A stretch of 64,000 bases of DNA, taken from NCBI RefSeq assembly GCF_016907515.1, contig NZ_JAFBBY010000001.1, forward strand, positions 434,001 to 498,000, written 5' to 3'. This stretch comes from Nocardioides nitrophenolicus. Lineage in GTDB: Bacteria; Actinomycetota; Actinomycetes; Propionibacteriales; Nocardioidaceae. The notes beneath the pieces were generated by a model. It saw nothing but the letters and a program-made list of their open reading frames with translations, was not told the origin of the DNA and did not search any database. The translations under genes and the position numbers were made by a program. Positions 18,821 through 25,885 of the stretch are shown here, in pieces. Numbering within the stretch: the first letter of the stretch is position 1; every line of letters starts with the position of its first letter.

Positions 18821-19990
18821 TCAGGCGTAGTCGTGGAAGCCCTTCTTGGTCTTGCGACCGAGCTCGCCGGCCTCCACCTTCGCGACCAGGGTGGCGGCCG
18901 GCTCGAAGCCGGGCTCGCCGAACTCGCCGTACAGCTCGCGCTGGATGGCCAGCGACACGTCGTTGCCGACCACGTCGAGCAGCTCGAAGGGACCCATCGG
19001 GAAGCCGGCGGTCTCCTTGATCGCGGCGTCGATGGTGGCGAGCTCCACGCCGCCCTCGGCGAGCCGGACCGCGTCGTTGAGGTAGGGGAAGAGCAGCAGG
19101 TTGACGATGAAGCCCGCGCGGTCGCCGGCGGAGACGCCGACCTTGCCGACGTTGGCGGTCAGCGCGCGCACGGTCTCGTCGACGTCGGCGGAGGTGGCCG
19201 AGGTGGTGATGATCTCGACCAGCTTCATGACCGGCGCCGGGTTGAAGAAGTGCATGCCGATGACGTCCTGCGGGCGGCCGGTGGCCTCGCCCAGCTTGGT
19301 GATCGGCAGCGAGGAGGTGGTGGTCGCGAGGATCGCGCCCGGCTTGCAGATCCGGTCCAGGTCGCGGAAGAGCTGGAGCTTGAGCTCGAGGTCCTCGGCG
19401 ATCGCCTCGACGACGATGTCAACGCCGCCCAGCGCCTCACGCTCGGTCGAGCCGGTCAGCCGGCCCAGCAGCGCGTCCTTGTCGCCCTCGGTGCCCTTGC
19501 CCTTGGCGATGGCGCGGTCGAGGTTGTTGGTGATGTAGCCGATCACGCCGTCGAGCTTGTCCTGGCCGCGGCCCACGAAGATCACCTCGTAGCCGGCCTG
19601 GGCGAAGACCTGGACGATGCCGGAGGCCATGGTGCCGGTGCCGACGACGCCGACCTTGCCGATGTCGTGCTTGAACTCCGGCGCGGCGGCGTCCCCCGCG
19701 GCGGCGGCCTCGTCGGCGAAGCTGCGGCCCTCGGCGACCAGCTTGTCGAGCAGCCCGGCCGGCTCGTGCAGGTGGTCGCCGGTCTCGGCGTACCGTGCGG
19801 CGAGCCGGTCGCGCACCTCGGCGACGCCGATCTCGTCGACGACGGTGAGCGGGCCCTTGGGGTAGCCGCAGCCGAACCGCATGGCCGCGTCGATGTCGCC
19901 CACCGAGGCGTAGCCCGACTCGTAGGTGCGCACCGCGTGGTTGAGGTACGGCAGCACCAGCGTGTTGAAGATCTGCTCGCTCGAAGTCAT
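18821..19990 (-). CDS. 3-hydroxyacyl-CoA dehydrogenase with duplicated C-terminal domain
   Basis: A 389-residue NAD(P)-dependent 3-hydroxyacyl (probably 3-hydroxybutyryl)-CoA dehydrogenase. The order is unusual: a C-terminal-type helical domain at residues 5-88 (LVLPYLNHAVRTYESG, GYPKGPLTVVDEIG), then the NAD domain (VGVVGTGTMASG near 113, active-site MHFFNP), then the normal C-terminal domain near 293-389 (LLLFPYLNDAVRLAEGG, GFPMGPFELLDVVG). ATG 19990 (MTSSEQIF) was chosen over an upstream in-frame start. It likely reduces acetoacetyl-CoA in the ethylmalonyl-CoA pathway, and the pathway-linked dyad lies 35-46 nt upstream. Confidence 0.9.
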   Translation of the reverse strand: MTSSEQIFNTLVLPYLNHAVRTYESGYASVGDIDAAMRFGCGYPKGPLTVVDEIGVAEVRDRLAARYAETGDHLHEPAGLLDKLVAEGRSFADEAAAAGDAAAPEFKHDIGKVGVVGTGTMASGIVQVFAQAGYEVIFVGRGQDKLDGVIGYITNNLDRAIAKGKGTEGDKDALLGRLTGSTEREALGGVDIVVEAIAEDLELKLQLFRDLDRICKPGAILATTTSSLPITKLGEATGRPQDVIGMHFFNPAPVMKLVEIITTSATSADVDETVRALTANVGKVGVSAGDRAGFIVNLLLFPYLNDAVRLAEGGVELATIDAAIKETAGFPMGPFELLDVVGNDVSLAIQRELYGEFGEPGFEPAATLVAKVEAGELGRKTKKGFHDYA

Positions 19991-20024
19991 GGGCCGGATT
20001 CTGACACCCACGAGGGGCCGTGAC

Positions 20025-20036
20025 TACCCGTCGGTA
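20025..20036. promoter_or_regulatory. TACC-N4-GGTA dyad upstream of hydroxyacyl-CoA dehydrogenase
   Basis: On the minus strand the site reads TTACCGACGGGTAGT, nearly identical to the site upstream of ecm (TTACCAACAGGTAGT). The core 20025-20036 is a perfect 4+4 dyad, 35-46 nt before the start codon. Confidence 0.6.
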
Positions 20037-20073
20037 ACCACCGATCGGCGATCGAGACAGAGGTCACAGAAAC

Positions 20074-20385
20074 TCAGTCCCGCGGGTGCGGTACCGCGAT
20101 CCGCAGCACCTTGGACCGCGACGTCTGGCCGCGCACCAGGGTGACGGCCGACCGCGGCACGCCGAGCTCCTTCGCCAGCCAGCGGACCAGCTCGGCGTTG
20201 GCCCGGCCGTCCACGGGCGGCGACGACAGGCGCACCTTGAGCTCGGCGCCGTCGACGCCCGCCGGCCCGGCCGCGCCCGTGCGGGACGCGCCGGGCTGGA
20301 CCCGGACCGCGAGCAGCCAGGTCGTCGCACCGCCCGCCTCCTCGGCCCGCTCGGGACGCCACCACGGCTGGTCGTCGATCTCCAC
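20074..20385 (-). CDS. DUF167 (YggU-like) family protein
   Basis: A 103-residue protein whose C-terminal 80 residues match the YggU/DUF167 fold: [39 protein letters not shown] and [16 protein letters not shown]. The family is small, widely conserved and of unknown function. It is divergent from nucS with 25 nt between starts. The hydroxyacyl-CoA dehydrogenase follows on the same strand after 83 nt, which holds that gene's own promoter site. Confidence 0.85.
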   Translation of the reverse strand: MEIDDQPWWRPERAEEAGGATTWLLAVRVQPGASRTGAAGPAGVDGAELKVRLSSPPVDGRANAELVRWLAKELGVPRSAVTLVRGQTSRSKVLRIAVPHPRD

Positions 20386-20410
20386 GGCACAGACTGTAGA
20401 TTCGTCGCCC

Positions 20411-21109
20411 GTGAGACTCGTCGTTGCGCGCTGCCAGGTGGACTACGCCGGCCGACTGACCGCCCACCTCCCGATGGCGACCCGGGTGCTCATGATCAAG
20501 GCCGACGGCTCGGTGCTCGTCCACTCCGACGGCGGCTCCTACAAGCCGCTGAACTGGATGTCGCCGCCGTGCACCGTGCGCGAGGGCGAGGCCGAGGACG
20601 GCCGGGTCGAGTGGACCGTCACCGCCAAGGCCCCGAAGGGCCAGACCCCCGACACGCTGCGGATCCTGATCGAGGAGATCCACCACGACACGCAGCACGA
20701 GCTGGGGATCGACCCCGGCCTGCAGAAGGACGGCGTCGAGAAGCACCTGCAGGAGCTGCTCGCCGAGCACCCCGCGACCCTCGCCAGTGGACTGGTCCTG
20801 GTCCGGCGCGAGTTCCCCACCGCGATCGGCCCGGTCGACCTGATGTGCCGCGACGCCGGCGGCCTCTCGGTCGCCGTCGAGGTCAAGCGCCGCGGCGAGA
20901 TCGACGGCGTCGAGCAGCTCACCCGCTATCTCGAGCTGCTCAACCGCGACCCGCTCCTCACCGGCAAGGGCGCCGTGCGCGGCATCTTCGCCGCCCAGGA
21001 GATCAAGCCGCAGGCCCGGGTGCTCGCCGAGGACCGCGGGATCACCTGCGCCGTCATCGACTACGACGCGCTCCGCGGGCTCGACAACGCCGAGGACCGG
21101 CTCTTCTGA
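20411..21109 (+). CDS. nucS: Endonuclease NucS/EndoMS
   Basis: Mismatch-specific endonuclease that provides non-canonical mismatch repair in actinobacteria lacking MutS/MutL. The 232 residues follow the mycobacterial protein: [20 protein letters not shown] at the start, [20 protein letters not shown], and the nuclease core with catalytic Asp (GPVDLMC) and ExK ([17 protein letters not shown]). A C-terminal beta-clamp-interacting tail (short sequence ending EDRLF) is as expected. GTG 20411 has no ribosome site. TAGATT ends 8 nt upstream, so the mRNA is probably leaderless. Confidence 0.95.
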   Translation: MRLVVARCQVDYAGRLTAHLPMATRVLMIKADGSVLVHSDGGSYKPLNWMSPPCTVREGEAEDGRVEWTVTAKAPKGQTPDTLRILIEEIHHDTQHELGIDPGLQKDGVEKHLQELLAEHPATLASGLVLVRREFPTAIGPVDLMCRDAGGLSVAVEVKRRGEIDGVEQLTRYLELLNRDPLLTGKGAVRGIFAAQEIKPQARVLAEDRGITCAVIDYDALRGLDNAEDRLF

Positions 21110-21120
21110 GCCGCGCCGCC

Positions 21121-21765
21121 ATGCAGCCGATCTTCCACCTCGCCCTGCTCCGCGACTGGGAGCAGGCGCAGCGCGCCGGCGCCTACACGGTCTCCACCCG
21201 GGGGCGCACCCTCGCCGAGGAGGGCTTCATCCACGCCAGCCGGGCCGACCAGTGGACCGGCGTACGCGACCGGTTCTACGGCGACGTCACCGAGCCGATG
21301 GTGCTGCTCCAGATCGACCCGGCGCGGCTCGACGTACCCGTGGTGGAGGAGGCGCCCGCCCCCGGGGCGGCCGAGACGTTCCCCCACATCTACGGACCGC
21401 TGCCGGTCACCGCGGTGCTCAAGGCGATCCCGCTGGACCGACCGGCCACACCCGCGGTCCCGGCCGCACCCGAGCCGACCGCTCTCGCGGCGGACCCGAC
21501 GGCACGGCCGGCGCGGCCGGCGCGGCCGGCGCGGCCGGCGCGGCCGGCGCCCCAGGAGAGCTTCTCGCGGCTCTACTTCCGCGAGGTCTTCTTCAACCTC
21601 GCCGTCGGGTGCATCGTGCTGCTCGTCGGCGTGGCGGGCCTGGCCGTGGGCGCCCTGGTCTCCGCCGACGCCGGACCGGCGGTCGGAGGCCTGCTGGGCG
21701 TCGTCCTGGGCGCGCTGCTCGCGGTCCGCGTCTACCGCCGCCGCCACCCGCGGGCCGGCGGCTGA
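21121..21765 (+). CDS. DUF952 domain protein with C-terminal membrane anchor
   Basis: A 214-residue protein. Residues 1-105 form a DUF952 domain (IFHLALLRDWEQAQ, GFIHASRADQW, FPHIYGPLP), a family related to ADP-ribosyl-processing folds but without assigned activity here. A Pro/Ala linker follows, with ARP tripeptides coded by a 9-bp tandem repeat. The end is a pair of transmembrane helices (LAVGCIVLLVGVAGLAVGALV and AVGGLLGVVLGALLAVRV). Soluble DUF952 proteins usually stand alone, so the membrane tail is unusual. It follows nucS by 11 nt without a clear ribosome site. Confidence 0.8.
   Translation: MQPIFHLALLRDWEQAQRAGAYTVSTRGRTLAEEGFIHASRADQWTGVRDRFYGDVTEPMVLLQIDPARLDVPVVEEAPAPGAAETFPHIYGPLPVTAVLKAIPLDRPATPAVPAAPEPTALAADPTARPARPARPARPARPAPQESFSRLYFREVFFNLAVGCIVLLVGVAGLAVGALVSADAGPAVGGLLGVVLGALLAVRVYRRRHPRAGG
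21502..21546 (+). repeat. 9-bp tandem repeat inside the DUF952 gene
   Basis: Five units of GCGCGGCCG, the first with one change, in frame and coding Ala-Arg-Pro repeats in the linker. Copy number is likely to vary between strains by slippage. Confidence 0.85.
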
Positions 21766-21769
21766 GCGA

Positions 21770-22294
21770 TCAGGCCCCGGCAGCCGGCGGAGCGGTCGGG
21801 TCGGCGTCGCCGGCACCCTGCTCGCGGGCGACCCAGTCCTCGATCGCGTTGATGTCGTCCTTGCTGCGGGTGACGACGGCGAGCAGGTCGTTCATGGTCG
21901 CGACCTCCTCGACCTGCTCCTTGATGAACCACTGCATGAACTGCTCGGAGGCGAAGTCGTTCTCCTCGCGGGCGATGCGGAGCAGGCCGTTGATCTGCTC
22001 GGTGACCCGCTTCTCCTGCTCCAGGGCCAGCGCGATCGGTGCGACCACGTCCTCGAAGGCCGAGACAGGCGCCTCGACGCCCGGGATCTGCACGGGCGCG
22101 TCGGTGTCGAGGAGGTACTGCACCATCATCATCGCGTGCAGGCGCTCCTCGAGCGCCTGGCCATAGAAGAACGCGGCCAGCTGCGGCATGGTGAGGGCGT
22201 CGTAGTGGACGGCGCAGGCGAGGTACTGGTTGTGCGCGGCGAACTCGTTGCCGATCTGGACGTTGAGCTGGTCGGTGAAGCGAGGTGCGGCCAT
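21770..22294 (-). CDS. Ferritin-like iron-storage protein
   Basis: A 174-residue ferritin of the non-haem bacterial type (FtnA/BfrB). The ferroxidase ligands are recognisable: Glu in GNEFAAHNQYLA, ExxH in ALEERLHAMM, Glu in ALEQEKRVTEQ and the later QWFIKEQVEE. It oxidises Fe(II) and stores Fe(III) in a protein shell. It lies 33 nt downstream of a small Cys-rich gene on the same strand and may be expressed with it from the promoter bearing the iron-box-like site at 22553-22571. No haem-binding Met of bacterioferritin is evident. Confidence 0.92.
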   Translation of the reverse strand: MAAPRFTDQLNVQIGNEFAAHNQYLACAVHYDALTMPQLAAFFYGQALEERLHAMMMVQYLLDTDAPVQIPGVEAPVSAFEDVVAPIALALEQEKRVTEQINGLLRIAREENDFASEQFMQWFIKEQVEEVATMNDLLAVVTRSKDDINAIEDWVAREQGAGDADPTAPPAAGA

Positions 22295-22327
22295 GGGCGT
22301 CAGCCTAGTGGGCGCCCGCGCGCCCGC

Positions 22328-22534
22328 TCAGGCGGCCTTCTGCAGGCTCTTCTTGGTGGCCTTCTTGCCGTCGGCGCGCACCAGCACCCGCTTCTTGACG
22401 GTGTAGCCCTCGGGAAGGGTGCCCTCCTTGAGCATCCGGATGGGGCAGCGACCGCAGCGCGACTTGGACACGCAGCACTTCGTCTTGGGGAGCTTGCGCA
22501 CCTTCCCCTTCGACTTCTTCTTGTCCTTGCCCAC
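22328..22534 (-). CDS. Small basic four-cysteine protein, function unknown
   Basis: A 68-residue, Lys-rich protein (MGKDKKKSKGKVRKLPK...) with a cluster of four Cys (KCCVSKSRCGRCPIRML). The C-C-x5-C-x2-C spacing could bind a metal ion or cluster. It is followed by ferritin 33 nt downstream on the same strand and preceded by an iron-box-like dyad 18 nt before its start. A link to iron handling is inferred from position only. I do not recognise a named family. Confidence 0.72.
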   Translation of the reverse strand: MGKDKKKSKGKVRKLPKTKCCVSKSRCGRCPIRMLKEGTLPEGYTVKKRVLVRADGKKATKKSLQKAA

Positions 22535-22552
22535 CCCACGAGCGTAGGCGAT

Positions 22553-22571
22553 TCAGGGTAGGCAGACCTAA
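22553..22571. promoter_or_regulatory. IdeR/DtxR iron-box-like site
   Basis: TCAGGGTAGGCAGACCTAA matches the 19-bp actinobacterial iron box TTAGGTTAGGCTAACCTAA at 15 of 19 positions. It lies 18 nt upstream of the small Cys protein, which precedes ferritin. In mycobacteria IdeR activates ferritin genes through such sites. Confidence 0.55.
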
Positions 22572-22575
22572 CCGA

Positions 22576-22591
22576 CGTGACGCGCATCACA
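22576..22591. promoter_or_regulatory. CRP/GlxR-like dyad
   Basis: CGTGACGCGCATCACA differs at one position from the CRP-family pattern TGTGA-N6-TCACA. It sits between the iron box and the ArsC-like gene in a divergent promoter region. Confidence 0.35.
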
Positions 22592-22644
22592 CGTGGCAGC
22601 GGCCACGAGGGCGGGCCTCGGGAGACAGGGCCTAGGGTGCGACC

Positions 22645-23004
22645 GTGATCGAGATCTGGCTGAACCCCGCCTGCTCCAAGTGCCGCACCGCCGAGAGCGA
22701 GCTGCGGGCCGCCGGCGTCGACTACACCGTGCGCCGCTACCTGGACCAGCCGCCCACCGTCGCCGAGCTCGAGGACGTCCTCGCCCGGCTCGGGCTGGAG
22801 CCGTGGGACATCGCCCGCACCGCCGACGCGGGCAAGCTGGGCGTCACGCCGCCCGCCAAGGCCGCCGAGCACCGCGCCGCCTGGCTGGACCTGATGGCCG
22901 CCCACCCCCGGCTCATCCAGCGCCCGATCCTCACGGCCTCCGACGGTACGACGGTCGTCGGCCGCGACCCCGAGTCGCTCGCCCGGGTCATCGACGCGGG
23001 CTGA
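22645..23004 (+). CDS. ArsC/Spx-family thioredoxin-fold protein
   Basis: A 119-residue protein with the ArsC family layout: active-site CxxC in NPACSKCRTAESEL (residues 10-13), then YLDQPPTVAEL, and the cis-Pro segment LIQRPILTASDGTTVVGRDPE. Such proteins use glutaredoxin-type chemistry as arsenate reductases or as redox regulators. No arsenic genes are nearby, so the substrate is open. GTG 22645 lacks a ribosome site; TAGGGT ends 6 nt upstream, so it is probably leaderless. Confidence 0.82.
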   Translation: MIEIWLNPACSKCRTAESELRAAGVDYTVRRYLDQPPTVAELEDVLARLGLEPWDIARTADAGKLGVTPPAKAAEHRAAWLDLMAAHPRLIQRPILTASDGTTVVGRDPESLARVIDAG

Positions 23005-23293
23005 GCTGCCGCTCCGGCGCCCCACCGACCCCGAGCGGGGGTTGCGTCGCGCCGCCCGCCGTTTCTGCACGGAGAGCGAGCGAGGGCAAGTAACACGCTG
23101 TCTGCCCGACTGGCTGCCACCTGTCAGCAGAGAAACGGCGTTCGAGGCCACATCCCGGCTGACAGGCGCCGGGCAGTCAGGCGGACAACGTGTTACAGCG
23201 CGACCGAGGAACGAGGGAGCGCGCGGGGAAGGAAGAAACGGCGCCGAAGGCGGCGCGACATGCGCGAGCGCAGCGAGCGCCCGATGACTCGGC
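23005..23293. other. 289-nt convergent intergenic region
   Basis: The region separates the ArsC-like gene from ecm and contains no credible reading frame. Most of it is occupied by the nested palindromes described at 23058-23243. The remainder is GC-rich with no promoter or T-run that I can support. Confidence 0.6.
23058..23243. repeat. Nested multi-arm palindromic element
   Basis: Three concentric inverted pairs: CGCCGTTTCT (23058-23067) with 23234-23243; GTAACACG...CTG (23090-23112) with the imperfect complement ending at 23196; and CCTGTCAGC (23120-23128) with GCTGACAGG (23158-23166). The outer arm also recurs as GAAACGGCG at 23132-23140. It could fold as a cruciform or a branched RNA. 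It lies between convergent genes. Confidence 0.65.
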
Positions 23294-25333
23294 TCAGCTC
23301 AGGCCGTTGGCCTTGCGGATCACCTCGACGATGCCGCCCATGATCTCGGTCAGCCCGAAGTCCTTGGGCGTGTAGACCGCGGCGACGCCGAGCTCGACCA
23401 GCGCCTTGCCGTCGGACTCGGGGATGATCCCGCCGACGATGACGGGCACCTCGCCCATCCCGGCGGCGCGCAGCCCGTCGAGGACGGCCGGCACCAGCTC
23501 CATGTGGGAGCCGGAGAGGATCGACAGGCCGACGCAGTGGACGTCCTCGGCGACGGCAGCGGCGACGATCTGCTCCGGGGTGAGCCGGATGCCCTGGTAG
23601 ATCACCTCGAAGCCCGCGTCCCGAGCGCGGACGGCGACCTGCTCGGCGCCGTTGGAGTGACCGTCGAGGCCGGGCTTGCCGACGAGCAGCCGCAGTCGGC
23701 CGCCCAGCTCCTCGCCGGTGGTGCGCACCGCCTCGCGGACGGCGGTCAGCTCGGCGCCGGCCTCGGCGACGCCCACGGCGCCGGCGACGCCGGTGGGGGC
23801 GCGGAACTCGCCGAACACCTCGCGGAGCACGCCGGCCCACTCCCCCGTGGTCGCGCCGGCACGGGCGGCGGCGAGGGTGGCGGCCATCAGGTTGGTGCCG
23901 GTCTTGGCGTCCTCGGCGAGCCGGGCCAGCGCGGCCTCGACCTCACCGGCGTCGCGCTGCGCCTTCCAGGCCTCGACCGAGGCGAGGGCGGACTTCTCGG
24001 CCTCGGGGTCGGCGACCATGATCGCGCCGTCGAGGTCCGCGGTGAGCGGGCTCTGCTCGGTGGTGTCGAACTTGTTGACGCCGACGATGATCTCCTCGCC
24101 GGCCTCGATCGCCGCGCGGCGGCGGGCGTGGGAGGAGACCAGCTCCTGCTTCATGTAGCCGGAGTCGACGGCCGCGATCGCGCCGCCCATCGCCTGGACC
24201 CGGTCGATCTCGGCCTTGGCACCGGCGACCAGCTCCTGCACCTTGGCCTCGATGACCGGCGAGCCGTCGAAGATGTCGTCGTACTCGAGCAGGTCGGACT
24301 CGAAGGCGAGGACCTGCTGGAGGCGCAGCGACCACTGCTGGTCCCACGGACGTGGGAGGCCGAGCGCCTCGTTCCACGCGGGCAGCTGGACGGCGCGGGC
24401 GCGGGCCTTCTTCGACAGCGTCACGGCGAGCATCTCGAGGACGATGCGCTGCACGTTGTTCTCGGGCTGCGCCTCGGTGAGGCCGAGGCTGTTGACCTGG
24501 ACGCCGTAGCGGAAGCGGCGCATCTTCTCGTCGGTGACGCCGTAGCGCTCCCGGGTGATCTCGTCCCACAGCTCGACGAAGGCGCGCATCTTGCACATCT
24601 CCTCGACGAAGCGCACGCCGGCGTTGACGAAGAAGGAGATCCGGCCGACCACCTTCTCGAAGTCGTCCGGCGAGACCTGGCCGGAGTTCTTCACCTGGTC
24701 GAGCACCGCGATCGCGGTGCACATGGCGTACGCGATCTCCTGCACCGGCGTCGCGCCGGCCTCCTGGAGGTGGTAGCTGCAGATGTTGATCGGGTTCCAC
24801 TTGGGGATCTCGTGGACCGTGTAGGCGATCATGTCGCCGATCAGGCGCAGGGAGTGCTCGGGCGGGAACACGTAGGTCCCGCGCGAGAGGTACTCCTTGA
24901 TGATGTCGTTCTGGGTGGTGCCCGCCAACTGGTGGGCGACCTCCGACGGCGACAGGTCCGGGTTCTGCTCCTCGGCGACGACCTGGTACATCGCGAGCAG
25001 CCACATGGCGGTCGCGTTGATCGTCATCGAGGTGTTCATCTCGGTGAGCGGGATCTGGTCGAAGAGCTTGCGCATCTCGCCGAGGTGCGGGACGGGTACG
25101 CCGACCTTGCCGACCTCGCCGCGCGAGAGCGGGCTGTCGGGGTCGTAGCCGGTCTGCGTCGGCAGGTCGAAGGCGACCGAGAGGCCGGTCTGGCCCTTGG
25201 CGAGGTTGGTCCGGTACAGCGCGTTGGACGCCTCGGCGGTCGAGTGACCGGCGTAGGTCCGCATCACCCAGGGACGGTCCTTGGCGTGCGATGCCTTCGC
25301 GGGGGTGCCGGCTGCGTCGGGCGAGGTGCTCAT
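23294..25333 (-). CDS. ecm: Ethylmalonyl-CoA mutase (MeaA-type, B12-dependent)
   Basis: A 679-residue single-chain adenosylcobalamin mutase that converts ethylmalonyl-CoA to methylsuccinyl-CoA. The substrate barrel begins DRPWVMRTYAGHSTAEASNALY and GLSVAFDLPTQTGYD, the form typical of MeaA rather than of the large subunit of methylmalonyl-CoA mutase. The B12 domain follows with the cobalt-ligand motif DGHSNG near residue 555 and the later GLSILSGSH and VGGIIP. ATG 25333 gives the normal length. The ccr gene is 10 kb away, and meaB and a cobalamin adenosyltransferase are nearby. A TTACC-N4-GGTA dyad lies 24-35 nt upstream. Confidence 0.93.
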   Translation of the reverse strand: MSTSPDAAGTPAKASHAKDRPWVMRTYAGHSTAEASNALYRTNLAKGQTGLSVAFDLPTQTGYDPDSPLSRGEVGKVGVPVPHLGEMRKLFDQIPLTEMNTSMTINATAMWLLAMYQVVAEEQNPDLSPSEVAHQLAGTTQNDIIKEYLSRGTYVFPPEHSLRLIGDMIAYTVHEIPKWNPINICSYHLQEAGATPVQEIAYAMCTAIAVLDQVKNSGQVSPDDFEKVVGRISFFVNAGVRFVEEMCKMRAFVELWDEITRERYGVTDEKMRRFRYGVQVNSLGLTEAQPENNVQRIVLEMLAVTLSKKARARAVQLPAWNEALGLPRPWDQQWSLRLQQVLAFESDLLEYDDIFDGSPVIEAKVQELVAGAKAEIDRVQAMGGAIAAVDSGYMKQELVSSHARRRAAIEAGEEIIVGVNKFDTTEQSPLTADLDGAIMVADPEAEKSALASVEAWKAQRDAGEVEAALARLAEDAKTGTNLMAATLAAARAGATTGEWAGVLREVFGEFRAPTGVAGAVGVAEAGAELTAVREAVRTTGEELGGRLRLLVGKPGLDGHSNGAEQVAVRARDAGFEVIYQGIRLTPEQIVAAAVAEDVHCVGLSILSGSHMELVPAVLDGLRAAGMGEVPVIVGGIIPESDGKALVELGVAAVYTPKDFGLTEIMGGIVEVIRKANGLS

Positions 25334-25356
25334 AGGCCGAAGCGTAGGCCGATCAC

Positions 25357-25368
25357 TACCTGTTGGTA
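25357..25368. promoter_or_regulatory. TACC-N4-GGTA dyad upstream of ecm
   Basis: Reads TTACCAACAGGTAGT in the gene direction and differs at two central positions from the dehydrogenase site at 20025-20036. The GGTAGT half overlaps a possible -10 region. Confidence 0.6.
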
Positions 25369-25407
25369 ACCGTCGTCCGTGTGGGCTTCTCCACAACGAT
25401 CGCCGCC

Positions 25408-25755
25408 TCAGGCGGGGACCGGCTCCCGCTCGAGCTCGATCAGCCGGATCAGGTGGGTGAGATGGAGCATCCGGCGGACCGCGGGCTGGGCGCCGCGCAG
25501 CACCACCCGCACGCCGTAGCGCTGGGCCTGGCGGCTGGCCGCGGCGATCACCTTGAGCGCGGTCGCGTCGACCGAGCGCACCGCGCTGATGTCGAGCACG
25601 ACCGGACTGATCCGGTCGGTGCCGCAGACCCGGATGTGCTCGTGGACCGCGGCGCGCAGCTCGCTGGTGCTGCGGACGTCGAGATCGCCTGCCAGGATCA
25701 GGATGGGCTCGCCGAGGACATGCTCGACGATGGCCACCGGCGGTCGTGCTCCCAT
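25408..25755 (-). CDS. STAS-domain protein (anti-anti-sigma-factor-like)
   Basis: A 115-residue single STAS domain: LAGDLDVRSTSELRAAV, VVLDISAVRSVDATALKVI and VVLRGAQPAVRRMLHL. These proteins normally capture anti-sigma kinases. The canonical phosphoacceptor motif DSSGL is replaced by DATAL, so the Ser normally phosphorylated by the kinase is Ala, followed by Thr. ATG 25755 has a strong ribosome site (GGGAGGGAAG). A longer in-frame extension upstream would cross into the divergent adenosyltransferase promoter and was not used. No partner anti-sigma gene is present. Confidence 0.85.
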   Translation of the reverse strand: MGARPPVAIVEHVLGEPILILAGDLDVRSTSELRAAVHEHIRVCGTDRISPVVLDISAVRSVDATALKVIAAASRQAQRYGVRVVLRGAQPAVRRMLHLTHLIRLIELEREPVPA

Positions 25756-25885
25756 GCTTCCCTCCCGAGATCGATCCGGACAGGCGCCCCACACGCCTGT
25801 TACCCACCATGACGCTCCAGCAGTCCGATCGGTTGCATCCCGGGCCGAAGTTTTTCGCGGCGCCCACGCGACTACCCTCCGAGTC

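Noticed and set aside
23294..25333. Methylmalonyl-CoA mutase large subunit
   Set aside because: Single-chain length, N-terminal sequence and ccr/meaB context fit MeaA-type ethylmalonyl-CoA mutase better; MCM is usually a two-subunit protein here.
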